Of a DNA stretch of 64,000 bases, positions 55,643 through 64,000 are shown piece by piece (position 1 is the first letter of the stretch; each line of letters begins with the position of its first letter). The notes under the pieces were generated by a model that was not told where the DNA came from, searched no databases, and worked only from the letters and a program-made list of their open reading frames with translations. The position numbers were made by a program, and so were the translations under genes. The DNA is from Streptomyces sp. Ag109_O5-10. Lineage in GTDB: Bacteria; Actinomycetota; Actinomycetes; Streptomycetales; Streptomycetaceae. The DNA is taken from the NCBI RefSeq assembly GCF_900105755.1, contig NZ_FNTQ01000001.1, forward strand, positions 3,534,001-3,598,000. Direction: 5' to 3'.

Positions 55643-56083
55643 TCAGCCCACGGCCGGTCTGCGCCACTCCCGGGCGCCCGCCGCGCGCATCAGGGTCAGC
55701 GCCTCGTCCGGGTCGCCGGAGACCAGGGGGTGGACGAGTTCGACGTAGCGGACCTGACCGGCGAGGGACCTGCGGAGCCGGCGCAGGCTGCGGGCGTCGA
55801 AGGAGACCCGGCCGCGGCGGTCCACGACACCTGCCGAGACGGCCAGCCCCTCGACGCCGATCTTGCACTCGGTCAGCGCGGTCCTGCGGCAGACGTGGAT
55901 CTCGACGTCGCCCTGCCACAGGCCGAGGACCGCCTTGTAGGTCACTCCCGAGCCGGTGTAGGCCGCGACGGCGAGATGCCGGTCCCCTCCGCCGCCGTCC
56001 GGCCCGTCCAGGCCCAGCCGCTCGGCGACGTCGGCGAAAGCCGCCCGCGCCTCGCCGTGGAAGGCCTCTGCTCCCGGAGCCAT
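55643..56083 (-). CDS. Conserved hypothetical protein
   Basis: A 146-residue soluble protein: AFHGEARAAFADVAERLGLD, YTGSGVTYKAVLGLWQGDVE and RVSFDARSLRRLRRSLAGQV. No domain was recognised; a small alpha/beta fold is likely. ATG at 56083 follows GAGGGGG. It converges on the sdh operon and is divergent from the VOC gene at 56215. Confidence 0.7.
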   Translation of the reverse strand: MAPGAEAFHGEARAAFADVAERLGLDGPDGGGGDRHLAVAAYTGSGVTYKAVLGLWQGDVEIHVCRRTALTECKIGVEGLAVSAGVVDRRGRVSFDARSLRRLRRSLAGQVRYVELVHPLVSGDPDEALTLMRAAGAREWRRPAVG

Positions 56084-56214
56084 CCCCGCCCCCTCGCTCG
56101 CCCGGCACCGACGACGGCTCAGCGTAGCGATGTGACGGCCCCCTTCTCGGCCCATTGAGTGACCCGACGGTCAGCCCGCCCGGCAACCGTCATCTCCGCT
56201 CCTAATCTGATCGC

Positions 56215-56625
56215 ATGTCAGATGACGAGTCGTACGAACTGCTCGGGTTCGACAACGTGGTGATGCCCGTCGGGAATCTCGCGGCCGCCGTCGCCTTCTA
56301 CGAGCGGGCCGGGTTCACGGTGGGGTTCCGGTTCGACGAGGGCGGGATCGCCCTGTTGAAGGTCGGGGGCGAGACGCCCGGGATCCTGTTGCGGGCCGAG
56401 GAGGGCCTCGGATACCGGCCGGCGGTGTGGGCGTCGCCGCGCGTGTGGCTGGAGGTGCCGGACGCGCGGGGCGCGGCCAGGCGGCTCAAGGAGGCCGGGA
56501 TCGCCGTGCTCGACGAGCCGTTCTCCGTGGCCACCGGCTGGACCGTCGAGGTCGCCGACCCGTGGGGGAACATCATCGGCCTCACGGACTACAGCAAGCG
56601 GCCGGAGCTGGCTCGGCGAGGGTGA
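56215..56625 (+). CDS. VOC/glyoxalase-superfamily protein
   Basis: A 136-residue protein of the vicinal-oxygen-chelate fold: VVMPVGNLAAAVAFYERAGF opens the first beta-alpha-beta module, and WLEVPDARGAARRLKEAG with VEVADPWGNIIGLTDYSKRP forms the second. The usual metal His near the start is replaced by Val-Met (DNVVMPV), so a metal-independent or binding role is possible. ATG at 56215 is close to the divergent gene at 56083. Substrate unknown. Confidence 0.85.
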   Translation: MSDDESYELLGFDNVVMPVGNLAAAVAFYERAGFTVGFRFDEGGIALLKVGGETPGILLRAEEGLGYRPAVWASPRVWLEVPDARGAARRLKEAGIAVLDEPFSVATGWTVEVADPWGNIIGLTDYSKRPELARRG

Positions 56626-56647
56626 AGCGGGTCACCCCGCAACGGAG

Positions 56648-56706
56648 TTGAACGCGTTCAAAACTAGGTCTACAGTCATCCCTGTCAGCGTTTTGAACGC
56701 GTTCAA
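56648..56706 (+). promoter_or_regulatory. Promoter bracketed by two perfect TetR-type operators
   Basis: TTGAACGCGTTCAA occurs twice as a perfect 14-bp palindrome, at 56648-56661 and 56693-56706. The left copy contains TTGAAC, which with TACAGT at 56671-56676 makes a promoter with exactly 17 bp spacing. The right copy lies just after the expected transcription start. A repressor on both sites would block the polymerase fully. The TetR encoded third in this operon is the likely repressor. Confidence 0.85.
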
Positions 56707-56719
56707 GAAGGGGTGGGGC

Positions 56720-57127
56720 ATGGACCGCACGGTCATCGCCTACGTCATCTACCTGCTCGTCAGCATCGGTCTGACCATCTGGGTGGCCCGCACGCTCAGC
56801 CGCAACGGGCGGATCTTCCTCTCCGACGTCCTGCACGGCAACGAGCAGCTCGCCGACGCCGTCAACCACCTCCTGGTCGTCGGCTTCTACCTCGTGAACC
56901 TCGGCTTCGTCGCGCTCTACCTGCACACCAGCGACACGATCGACGACACCCGGGGCATCTTCGAGGCGCTGTCCTCCAAGCTCGGCGTGGTGCTGCTGGT
57001 GCTCGGCGTGATGCACCTCGGCAACGTGTACGTGCTGAACCGGATCAGGCGCCGCGGGATCATGGAGAAGGAGCAGCTCCCGCCGGTACCGCCGCAGGGC
57101 TGGACCGCGCCGGCGGCCGGCGCGTGA
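56720..57127 (+). CDS. Small membrane protein of a TetR-controlled operon
   Basis: A 135-residue protein with three or four hydrophobic segments: TVIAYVIYLLVSIGLTIWVA, HLLVVGFYLVNLGFVALYL and KLGVVLLVLGVMHLGNVYVL, with a Pro-rich C-terminal tail. No family name was recognised. ATG at 56720 follows AAGGGG at seven bases. Its stop overlaps the DCC gene start (GTGA), so the two products are probably made together. Confidence 0.8.
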   Translation: MDRTVIAYVIYLLVSIGLTIWVARTLSRNGRIFLSDVLHGNEQLADAVNHLLVVGFYLVNLGFVALYLHTSDTIDDTRGIFEALSSKLGVVLLVLGVMHLGNVYVLNRIRRRGIMEKEQLPPVPPQGWTAPAAGA

Positions 57128-57618
57128 CCGCCGTGACCGCCACCGCCGACCGGGGCGCCGTGCGCGTCCCGGTCCACGGGCTCACCGTCCTCTACGACGC
57201 CGAGTGCACGCTCTGCACCCATCTGCGCGACTGGCTCGCGCGGCAGCCGCAGCTGGTGCCGCTCACCCTGGTTCCCGCCGGGTCGGACCAGGCCCGCGCC
57301 CGCTTCCCCGAGCTGGACCACTCGGCCACCTTCGACGAGGTCACCGTCGTCGGCGACGCGGGGCAGGTCTACCGGGACACCGCCGCCTGGATCGTCGTGC
57401 TCTGGGCACTGCGGGATCATCGGCCGCTCGCCCACCGGCTCAGCACGCCGGCCGGGGCCCGGCTGGCGCGGGGCGCGGTGCTCGCCGCCGCCTGGTGGCG
57501 GGGCGGCCTGGGGACCGGGAAGACCTTCCGGCGGGAGGACGGATGGGTGTACGAACCCGGTGTCGGATGGATCTACGACCCTCCGGGCTGTGCCGGCGGC
57601 GTCTGCGCCACTCGTTAG
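57124..57618 (+). CDS. DCC-family (DUF393) thiol-disulfide oxidoreductase-like protein
   Basis: A 164-residue protein. TVLYDAECTLCTHLRDWLAR carries the DxxCxxC motif that names the family, near residue 22, as in thioredoxin-like folds. A Trp-rich C-terminal part (WIVVLWALRDHRPLAHRL, then GWVYEPGVGWIYDP) ends in GCAGGVCATR with two more cysteines. GTG at 57124 is coupled to the membrane-protein gene. The pair may form a membrane redox unit; the partner is unknown. Confidence 0.85.
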   Translation: MTAVTATADRGAVRVPVHGLTVLYDAECTLCTHLRDWLARQPQLVPLTLVPAGSDQARARFPELDHSATFDEVTVVGDAGQVYRDTAAWIVVLWALRDHRPLAHRLSTPAGARLARGAVLAAAWWRGGLGTGKTFRREDGWVYEPGVGWIYDPPGCAGGVCATR

Positions 57619-57627
57619 GCTCTGTCC

Positions 57628-58374
57628 GTGTCCGCGAAGAACGACGGTCCCGTCGAGGCCGCTGCCCAGAGCAAGTCCGAGCAGACCCGCGCGCTGATCC
57701 TGGAGACGGCGATGCGCCTGTTCCGGGAGCGGGGCTACGAGAAGACCACCATGCGGGCCATCGCCACGGAGGCCGGGGTCTCCGTCGGCAACGCGTACTA
57801 CTACTTCGCCGGCAAGGAACACCTGATCCAGGGCTTCTACGACCAGCTCGCCGCCGAGCACCGGGTGGCGGTCCGCGAGGTCCTGGACAAGGAGACCGAC
57901 CTGGAGGCGCGGCTGGCCGGCGTGCTCAAGGTGTGGCTGGACATCGCCCGGCCGTACCACGAGTTCGCGGTCCACTTCTTCAAGAACGCCGCCGACCCCG
58001 ACAGCCCGCTCAGCCCCTTCTCCCCGGAGAGCGAGCACGCGCGCGTGGAGGCGATCAGCGTGCACCGCGAGGTGCTGGCCGGGGCGAGGACGAAGGTCGC
58101 CCCGGAACTACGGGACGTGCTTCCCGAGTTGATGTGGCTCTCGCAGATGGGCCTGGTCCTGTACTGGATCTTCGACCGGACCGAGGGCCGGGAGCGGAGC
58201 TACCGGCTGGCCGAGCGGGGGGCCCGGCTGACCGCGCGAGGCGTGTCCCTCGCGCGGTTCCGGGTCCTGCGGCCGCTCGTGCTGGAGGTGCACGAGCTGT
58301 TCACGGACTTCCTGCCCGGGATGACGCGGGTGCTGCCGGATCCGGGGGGCAGGGCCAAGGGCTCGGCTAGTTGA
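57628..58374 (+). CDS. TetR-family regulator
   Basis: A 248-residue repressor. The helix-turn-helix lies at about residues 20-65: TRALILETAMRLFRERGYEK, then MRAIATEAGVSVGNAYYYFA. A long helical ligand domain follows (WLDIARPYHEFAVHFFKNAA). The start is GTG at 57628, nine bases after the DCC stop. It very likely binds the two operators before its own operon. Its last eight bases overlap the end of the convergent MMPL gene. Confidence 0.9.
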   Translation: MSAKNDGPVEAAAQSKSEQTRALILETAMRLFRERGYEKTTMRAIATEAGVSVGNAYYYFAGKEHLIQGFYDQLAAEHRVAVREVLDKETDLEARLAGVLKVWLDIARPYHEFAVHFFKNAADPDSPLSPFSPESEHARVEAISVHREVLAGARTKVAPELRDVLPELMWLSQMGLVLYWIFDRTEGRERSYRLAERGARLTARGVSLARFRVLRPLVLEVHELFTDFLPGMTRVLPDPGGRAKGSAS

Positions 58375-60784
58375 CCGCGTCCACCTCGTCCCCGGTCAGC
58401 TCCACGTCGTAGACCACCGGCCCCTCCCCCACCGTCACGTGCCGGGCCTTCGAGCCGTACGACGCCGACGTGACCGCCAGCAGATACGCACCCGGCGCCG
58501 GGACCGACACGATGTAGGAGCCGTCCGCCAGGGACGTGACGCGGTCCAGTTGGCGGCCGCCCTTGGACATCAGGGTCACGGTCACCTCCTCCACCGGGTC
58601 GCCGTCCGCCGTGCGGACGAAGCCGTGGATCGCCGTGGCCGGGCCGGTGGACTCGGCCGGCTCCGCAGCCGCCGGCTCCTGGGGTTCCACCGCCAGGTGC
58701 GGGAGCCGCTTGTCGAGCCAGGCCGGCAGCCACCAGTTGGAGCGGCCCAGCAGGTGCATCGCCGCCGGGACCAGGGCCGTACGGAGGATGAAGGCGTCCA
58801 GCGCGACCGCGGCCGCCAGTCCGACGCCGGCCATCGCCGCGCCCGAGTCGCCGCTGAGGACGAAGGCGAGGAAGACGCAGACCATGATCAGGGCCGCGGA
58901 GTTGATGACGCGGCTGGTCTCCGCGAGGCCGACCCGGACCGCCCGCGCGTTGTCCCTGGTGTGCACCCACTCCTCGTGCATCCGGCTCACCAGGAACACC
59001 TGGTAGTCCATGGAGAGGCCGAAGAGCAGGGAGAGCATGATGACCGGGAGGAACGCGTTGATCGGGCCCTCCTTGCCGAGGCCCAGCAGGTCCAGGCCCC
59101 AGCCCCACTGGAAGACCGCCACGAGGACGCCGAAGGAGGCCGCCGCCGCGATCAGGTTCATCACGGCGGCCGTCAGCGGGACGATGAGGGAGCGGAAGGC
59201 GACCAGGAGCAGCAGGAAGCCCAGGGTGATGATCGTCCCGATGAAGAGCGGCAACCGGTCGCCGGTGACGGAGGCGAAGTCCTTCGACACCGCCGTCACG
59301 CCGCCCACGTGCGCCTGTGCGCCCGCCTTCGGGATCACCTGGTCGCGCAGGGTGTCGATGAGGTCGTCGGTCTCCTTGGACTGCGGTGAGGTGGTCGGGA
59401 CCACCTGGATGACCGTGACGCCCCGCGCCGGGGGCAGTTCGGCCACCTGGGCGACGCCCGGGGTCGACCGCAGGCCCTGGACCAGCGTCGCGGTGTCGCC
59501 GCCGACGCTGACGACCTGGAGGGGGCCGTTGAAGCCGGGACCGAAGCCCTCGGCGAGCAGGTCGTAGGCCTTCCTGGTGGTCGTGGACGCGTCGTCGTTG
59601 CCCTGGTCGGTGGCGCCGAGCCGGAGCGAGAGGACCGGGATGGCCAGCACGGCCATGACGACCACGGCGAGCGCGGCGATGCGGCGCGGGCGCTTCTCGA
59701 CGTTCGCCGACCAGCGGGCCGCGAGGCCGCTGGCCCTCTCCGGCTCCGGGCCCTCGGCGGCGAGCCGGCGGCGCTGCCGGCGGCTGAGGACGCGCGGGCC
59801 GAGGAAGCCGAGCAGGGCGGGCAGCAGGGTGGTGGCCGCGAGGACGCTGAGCACGACCGTGAGGGAGGTGCCGATGACCACGCCGTCCAGGAAGTGCAGC
59901 CGGGTGACCAGCATGCCGGCCAGCGCGATGCAGACCGTGCCGCCCGCGAACAGCACCGCCCGGCCCGAGGTGTTGAGGGCGGTGACCGCCGACTCCTCGG
60001 GGTCCATGCCGCGCAGGATGCCGCGCCGGTGCCGGGTGACGATGAACAGGGCGTAGTCGATGCCGACGCCGAGGCCGATCAGGGAGGCGAGCAGCGGCGC
60101 GATGTCGGGGATGTCGGTGGTGTGGCTGAGCAGCTGGGTCGAGAACAGGCCCATGCCGACGCCGAAGACGGCGATCGCGATGGGCAGGGTCATCGCGAAG
60201 AACGAGCCGAAGGCGAGGAACAGCACGACGGCCGCCGCGACGATGCCGACCATCTCGGACAGGCCCTGCGGCGGCTCCTGGACGCGCTGGATGGCCTGGC
60301 CGCCCACCTCGACCTGGAGACCCGCCCGTGCGGCGCCCTGGGCGGTGTCGAGGACCTTCTGCACCTGCTCCTTGGGGATCTCGTTCGCCCGCTTGGTGAA
60401 GGTCAGCTGGGCGTAGGCGATCGTGCCGTCCTTGCTGATCTGCGCCGACCCGCGGGCGCCCGCGTAGGGGCTGCTGACCGCGCCCACGCCGGGCAGCTTC
60501 GCGATCTTGTCGAGGGCCGGCTGGACGCGGTCCTTGACCGCCTGGTCCGTCACCGAGCCGCTGTCGGCCTTCCACACCACGGTGTCCGTGTCACCGGAGG
60601 TGTTCGGGAAGGCCTTCTGCATCAGGTCGTACGCGGTCTTGGAGTCCGTGTCGGGGAGGGAGAACACGTTCGCGTAGTTCGTGCCCGCCGACGAGGCCGA
60701 GAAGCCCACGCCGACGAGTGCCCCCACCCACAGCAGCAGGACCACCAGCCGGTGCCGATAGCACCACCGTGCCAATGCCGTCAC
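58367..60784 (-). CDS. MMPL-family exporter with carboxypeptidase-regulatory-like tail
   Basis: An 805-residue RND-type membrane protein, like mycobacterial MmpL lipid exporters. It starts [20 protein letters not shown]. Two repeats of one plus five membrane segments each follow a large periplasmic loop. [18 protein letters not shown] and [19 protein letters not shown] hold the Asp-Tyr proton-relay pairs. After the last membrane segment, residues about 720-803 form a beta-sandwich of the carboxypeptidase-regulatory type ([40 protein letters not shown]), an uncommon addition. GTG at 60784 follows AAGGAG. It is divergent from a two-component system 166 bp away. Confidence 0.9.
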   Translation of the reverse strand: MTALARWCYRHRLVVLLLWVGALVGVGFSASSAGTNYANVFSLPDTDSKTAYDLMQKAFPNTSGDTDTVVWKADSGSVTDQAVKDRVQPALDKIAKLPGVGAVSSPYAGARGSAQISKDGTIAYAQLTFTKRANEIPKEQVQKVLDTAQGAARAGLQVEVGGQAIQRVQEPPQGLSEMVGIVAAAVVLFLAFGSFFAMTLPIAIAVFGVGMGLFSTQLLSHTTDIPDIAPLLASLIGLGVGIDYALFIVTRHRRGILRGMDPEESAVTALNTSGRAVLFAGGTVCIALAGMLVTRLHFLDGVVIGTSLTVVLSVLAATTLLPALLGFLGPRVLSRRQRRRLAAEGPEPERASGLAARWSANVEKRPRRIAALAVVVMAVLAIPVLSLRLGATDQGNDDASTTTRKAYDLLAEGFGPGFNGPLQVVSVGGDTATLVQGLRSTPGVAQVAELPPARGVTVIQVVPTTSPQSKETDDLIDTLRDQVIPKAGAQAHVGGVTAVSKDFASVTGDRLPLFIGTIITLGFLLLLVAFRSLIVPLTAAVMNLIAAAASFGVLVAVFQWGWGLDLLGLGKEGPINAFLPVIMLSLLFGLSMDYQVFLVSRMHEEWVHTRDNARAVRVGLAETSRVINSAALIMVCVFLAFVLSGDSGAAMAGVGLAAAVALDAFILRTALVPAAMHLLGRSNWWLPAWLDKRLPHLAVEPQEPAAAEPAESTGPATAIHGFVRTADGDPVEEVTVTLMSKGGRQLDRVTSLADGSYIVSVPAPGAYLLAVTSASYGSKARHVTVGEGPVVYDVELTGDEVDAVN

Positions 60785-60950
60785 GCTCAACAGCTCCTTG
60801 TCGTCGATCACTTCGGTCGGTTGGTCCCCCAGGTCCTGGGCAACAGGATCGGCAGTGGGGGGCGCGCCGGGACACGGGGCGTGCATGACTCTCAAGGAAC
60901 TCCAAAGCTGCGCGCCCCCGGCTGTCGGTGGCGGCGCCGATACTGGGGGC

Positions 60951-61640
60951 ATGACGGCTCCAGGCAGCACCGTGCTGATCGTGGAGGACGAGCCGAGCAT
61001 CGCGGACGTCCTCGCCATCGCCCTGCGCTACCACCGGTTCGAGGTGATGACGGCCGGTACGGTCCGGGCCGCCCTCGCGCTGGCCGAGCGCACCCGGCCG
61101 GACGCGGCCCTGCTCGACGTGATGCTGCCGGACGGCGACGGACGGGCTCTCGCCCGCGAACTGCGCGCCCGGCAGCCCGACCTGGCGCTGGTGTTCCTCA
61201 CCGCACGGGACGCGCCCGCCGAGATAGTCGGGGCGCTCGGCTACGGCGACGACTACATCACCAAGCCGTTCAACATCGACGAGGTCGTCGCCCGGATCGG
61301 CGCCGTGCTGCGCCGTACCCGCCCGGCGGACGTCATCCAGCAGCGCCCGCCGCTGCGCTACGGCGACCTGGAGCTGGACGAGACGACGTACTCGGTGCAC
61401 CGCGCCGGCCGTACGGTCGAGCTGACCCCGACCGAGTACGCGCTGCTGCGCTTCCTGGTGCGCAACGGCGGCCGGATCGTGCCGAAGGAGCAGCTGCTCA
61501 GGCACGTCTGGCAGTACGAGCACATACCGTCCGAGTCGACCGTCGTGGAGACCTACATCAGCTATCTGCGGCGCAAGCTCGACGCGCTGGGCGCACCGGT
61601 GATCACCACCCGGCGGGGCGTCGGGTACGGCCTGACATGA
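60951..61640 (+). CDS. OmpR-family response regulator
   Basis: A 229-residue regulator. The receiver domain has [10 protein letters not shown] with the acidic pair, phospho-accepting Asp56 in [11 protein letters not shown], and DDYITKPF with the conserved Lys. The winged-helix domain from about residue 130 ends [19 protein letters not shown] and [14 protein letters not shown] at 60951 follows a G-run. Its stop overlaps the kinase start (ATGA). It probably controls the divergent MMPL exporter. Confidence 0.95.
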   Translation: MTAPGSTVLIVEDEPSIADVLAIALRYHRFEVMTAGTVRAALALAERTRPDAALLDVMLPDGDGRALARELRARQPDLALVFLTARDAPAEIVGALGYGDDYITKPFNIDEVVARIGAVLRRTRPADVIQQRPPLRYGDLELDETTYSVHRAGRTVELTPTEYALLRFLVRNGGRIVPKEQLLRHVWQYEHIPSESTVVETYISYLRRKLDALGAPVITTRRGVGYGLT

Positions 61641-63070
61641 GCCTCGGCAAACGCCGGCACCGGCACGGACTGCACTCGCTGCGCGGCAAGCTCACCCTGG
61701 CCAACGTCGGACTGCTCGCCGTCGGCATCGTGGTGGCGGCCGTCGCGAGCATCATGGGCATGCGGCTGTACCTGCTCGACCAGGTGGACTCCGAGCTGCT
61801 CAAGATGCGGACGTCACTGGGGAGTTCGGGGCTGACCCTGCGGCAGGTCGACTCGCTGGGAGCGCTCGGCGTGATCCGCGACCGGATCACCCCGGCCGAG
61901 TCCGACCCGACCCCGGACTCGATCTTCACGGTCATCGACGCCAGCGGCGAGACGATCTCCCTCTTCGACATGAGGCCGACCGCGGCCCAGCGCTCCCTCG
62001 CCGCCGCCGTGCCCGACCCGCGGGCCCTCGCCGCCGCGCCCGACCCGCGCGACGTCGACGTGCACGGCGCCTCCTACCGGGTGACGGCGACCCGGCTCGC
62101 CGACGGCTCCTGCATCCTGCTGGCCACCTCGACCGAGCTGCTGCACAAGGGCATCGCCAAGGCGCTCAAGCTGGACTTCGCGGTCGGCACGCTGCTGCTC
62201 GCACTGCTGTGCTGCCTGACCATGTACAGCGTGCGGAGACGGCTGCTGCCGCTGGAGGACATGGTGGAGACCTCGTCCGCGATCGCGGAGGGCGACCTGA
62301 CCCGGCGGGTGCCCTCCAGCCAGCATCCGACGGAGGAGGTCGAGCAGCTGCGGCTGGCCCTCAACGCCATGCTCCACCAGGTGGAGACGGCGTACCGGAC
62401 CCGCGAGCGCAGCGCGTCCCAGCTGCGCCGGTTCGTCGCCGACGCCTCGCACGAGCTGCGCACGCCGCTGGCCGCCATCCGCGGCTATCTCCAGCTGTAC
62501 GACAAGGGGATGCTGCGCGAGCCCGGGGAGCGGCGGCGGGCCTGGGACCGGATGCACGGCGAAGTCGACCGGATGGGGCGGCTCGTGGACGAGTTGCTGC
62601 TGCTCGCCCGGCTCGACCAGCGGCCGGAGATCCGGTTCCGGAACGTCGACGTGAGCCGGCTGGTGCGGGACGCGGCTCAGGACCTGCGGGCGCAGCAGCC
62701 GGAGCGGCCGGTGGCCGTGGCGGCCGACGGGGCGGTGCTGGTGCGGGCGGACGAGTCGGGGCTGCGGCAGGTGCTGGGGAACCTGATGGCCAACGTGCGG
62801 GTCCACACACCGGTGGACGCGGCCGTGCGGCTGGAGGTGGAGCGGGCGGACGGGGTGGTCCGGGTGTGTGTGGCCGACGAGGGGCCAGGACTCGGGGAGG
62901 AGGACGCCGGGCGGATCTTCGACCGGTTCTTCCGGGTGGGGAGTGCGGAGGGGAGCGGGCTGGGGATGGCGATCGTGCAGGGGGTGGTGGAGGCCCATGG
63001 AGGTGAGGTGCGGGTGCGGACCTCTCCGGGGGAGGGGCTGGCGGTGACGGTGACGTTGCGGTCGGTGTGA
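61637..63070 (+). CDS. Sensor histidine kinase
   Basis: A 477-residue membrane kinase. TM1 at about residues 22-44, an extracellular sensor of about 130 residues, TM2 at about 178-198, HAMP to about 250. The H-box has His272 in [15 protein letters not shown]. The ATP domain has the N-box [31 protein letters not shown] and [18 protein letters not shown]. The sensor loop ([16 protein letters not shown]) resembles the PhoR/TcrY-type kinases of Streptomyces. ATG at 61637 overlaps the regulator stop. Confidence 0.95.
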   Translation: MSLGKRRHRHGLHSLRGKLTLANVGLLAVGIVVAAVASIMGMRLYLLDQVDSELLKMRTSLGSSGLTLRQVDSLGALGVIRDRITPAESDPTPDSIFTVIDASGETISLFDMRPTAAQRSLAAAVPDPRALAAAPDPRDVDVHGASYRVTATRLADGSCILLATSTELLHKGIAKALKLDFAVGTLLLALLCCLTMYSVRRRLLPLEDMVETSSAIAEGDLTRRVPSSQHPTEEVEQLRLALNAMLHQVETAYRTRERSASQLRRFVADASHELRTPLAAIRGYLQLYDKGMLREPGERRRAWDRMHGEVDRMGRLVDELLLLARLDQRPEIRFRNVDVSRLVRDAAQDLRAQQPERPVAVAADGAVLVRADESGLRQVLGNLMANVRVHTPVDAAVRLEVERADGVVRVCVADEGPGLGEEDAGRIFDRFFRVGSAEGSGLGMAIVQGVVEAHGGEVRVRTSPGEGLAVTVTLRSV

Positions 63071-63100
63071 GTTTCGGGTGCGGGTGGGTGGGGGCCGGCC

Positions 63101-63172
63101 GCGCAGTTCCCCGCGCCCCCAAGAGCAAGGGCGTTGCAGTGCCGGTCCGTTGAGGGGCGCGGGGAGCTGCGC
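63101..63172. repeat. Large inverted repeat of a dispersed Streptomyces family
   Basis: Nineteen-base arms (GCGCAGTTCCCCGCGCCCC at 63101-63119 and its complement at 63154-63172, one G-T wobble) enclose 34 bases. It lies between the convergent kinase and RsbW-like genes and can terminate both. The same GCGCAGTTCCCCGCGCCCC-type sequence occurs degenerately at 39.6 kb and near 140 bp. Confidence 0.8.
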
Positions 63173-63208
63173 GAGCAGCCACGACGGCGCCGCAGCCGCA
63201 CATGACGG

Positions 63209-63610
63209 CTACGGGTGGACCGAGATCAGTGCCCACACGGTCCTGCCGTGGGCTCCCCTGCTCCACACTCCCCACGCCGCCGCGATCGTCTCCACCAGGT
63301 GCAGGCCCCGGCCGGTCTCGTCGTCCTCCCGGACGATCCGCAGGCGGGGCTCCGCACGCCCCTCGTCGGAGACCTCCAGCAGGCAGGAGCCGTCGGCCAG
63401 GGCGGTCACCGCGACCTCGAACTCCCGCTCCAGGAGAAGGCCGTGGCGGACGACGTTGGTGGCCAGTTCGGAGACGAGGAGCAGGGCGTCGTGGACCGCC
63501 GCGGTGTCCGGGCCGTGGCCCCACGCCGCCAGGTGGTCCCGGACCCGGTGCCGGGCCAGGCCGACGGACGCCGGGTGCCGGGGCAGCCGGAAGGCGCTGC
63601 GCCTCAGCAC
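63209..63610 (-). CDS. RsbW-like ATP-binding (anti-sigma kinase type) protein
   Basis: A 133-residue single-domain GHKL ATPase: VSELATNVVRHGLLLEREFE is the N-box with its Asn, LEVSDEGRAEPRL the G1-like loop, and DDETGRGLHLVETIAAAWGV the G2 region. Streptomyces carries dozens of these stand-alone domains, which regulate sigma factors or act as kinases of STAS proteins. GTG at 63610 is five bases after the stop of the upstream binding-protein gene. The target is unknown. Confidence 0.88.
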   Translation of the reverse strand: MLRRSAFRLPRHPASVGLARHRVRDHLAAWGHGPDTAAVHDALLLVSELATNVVRHGLLLEREFEVAVTALADGSCLLEVSDEGRAEPRLRIVREDDETGRGLHLVETIAAAWGVWSRGAHGRTVWALISVHP

Positions 63611-63615
63611 GCCGG

Positions 63616-64000
63616 TCAGATCCAGTTCAGGCTCCACAGGCGGAAGATGCCCGTGCTGTCCGTGAGGTACTGGGCCCCGCCCACGTCCTCGCTGCTGAGG
63701 ACGTAGTCGGTGCGCTGCCACAGCGGGATCAGCGGGACCTCGCTCGCCACGTCCGTCTGGACGGTCCGGAAGTCCTGGTCGGCGCGGCTGCGGTCGGCGT
63801 ACCGCTGGCTGTCCTGGAGAAGGCCGTCGACGGCCTTGTTGCTGTAGCCGGTGCTCATCACGGAGTCGCTGCCGACCAGGGAGGCGCCGAAGGTGTCCGG
63901 GTCGGGATAGTCGGCGACCCAGCCGACCGCCCAGGCGTCCATCTTCCCCTGGGCCCACGACTTCTGGAAGTCGGTCCACTCGTAACCCTTGACGTCGACC
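63616..64000 (-). CDS. Family 5 peptide-binding protein, 3' part
   Basis: The frame is open to the right edge and gives the last 127 residues of an oligopeptide/nickel ABC solute-binding protein: QGKMDAWAVGWVADYPDPDT, SNKAVDGLLQDSQRYADRSR and VASEVPLIPLWQRTDYVLSS. The start and signal peptide lie outside the window. It should deliver peptides to a permease complex encoded beyond the edge. Confidence 0.88.
   Translation of the reverse strand, partial: VDVKGYEWTDFQKSWAQGKMDAWAVGWVADYPDPDTFGASLVGSDSVMSTGYSNKAVDGLLQDSQRYADRSRADQDFRTVQTDVASEVPLIPLWQRTDYVLSSEDVGGAQYLTDSTGIFRLWSLNWI

Overview
The window is high-GC DNA (about 70% or more G+C, GC-rich third codon positions, GTG and TTG starts, almost no A/T-rich stretches) and looks like a core-chromosome segment of a Streptomyces species. 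The gene set and order (nucleoside ABC transporter with deoA and cdd, a sialic/ulosonic-acid cell-wall glycan cluster, an acyl-CoA mutase, sdhCDAB) recall the region around SCO4850-SCO4895 of S. coelicolor. That comparison is from memory and was not run.

Left part (1-16 kb). A LysR regulator is divergent from an MFS exporter. Next come a SigG-like ECF sigma factor with a convergent, antisense-overlapping STAS protein, an AEC transporter and a Uma2 nuclease-fold protein. The nucleoside block reads right to left: an M20 amidohydrolase, two paralogous BMP-type nucleoside-binding lipoproteins, then a tightly overlapping ATPase-permease-permease-cytidine deaminase-thymidine phosphorylase run. It imports nucleosides and breaks them down. 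Both lipoprotein promoters carry the same two-part motif, and the ATPase leader carries a perfect palindrome with the same core. The ATPase has no canonical start codon where its Shine-Dalgarno sequence predicts one.

Accessory stretch (16-24.8 kb). This holds a methyltransferase, a YbdK-type ligase, an SPFH/zinc-ribbon pair, a cysteine-less AhpD-like protein and a ThDP decarboxylase. It also holds two scars where divergent gene pairs have both lost their 5' ends: a PD-(D/E)XK-like gene with an XRE regulator, and an IclR regulator with an MFS transporter.

Surface glycan cluster (24.8-37.4 kb). It contains a NeuB-like synthase, a NeuA-like CMP transferase fused to a HAD phosphatase, two polysialyltransferase-family proteins, a DUF6716 glycosyltransferase, a GT2, an 895-residue multi-domain glycosyltransferase, an acyltransferase-3 and a methyltransferase. 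Together they could make, activate, polymerise and decorate a nonulosonate-type wall polymer such as teichulosonic acid.

Middle (37.4-51.9 kb). A TetR/FAD-monooxygenase pair has two perfect operators. It is followed by a LysE exporter, a methylmalonyl-CoA-mutase-like large subunit without its B12 domain, a lipoprotein L,D-transpeptidase, an ECF sigma factor coupled to a one-TM partner, a DHA2 exporter, several conserved hypotheticals, a GH20 hexosaminidase and an OHCU-decarboxylase-like protein that seems to lack its catalytic histidine.

Right part (52-64 kb). The sdhCDAB respiratory operon ends in a strong terminator. A small operon follows (membrane protein, DCC protein, TetR) with two perfect TTGAACGCGTTCAA operators around its promoter. 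The window ends with an MMPL exporter carrying a carboxypeptidase-regulatory-like tail, an OmpR/histidine-kinase pair, an RsbW-like ATPase and the 3' part of a peptide-binding lipoprotein gene. No tRNA, rRNA, CRISPR array or intact insertion sequence was recognised.
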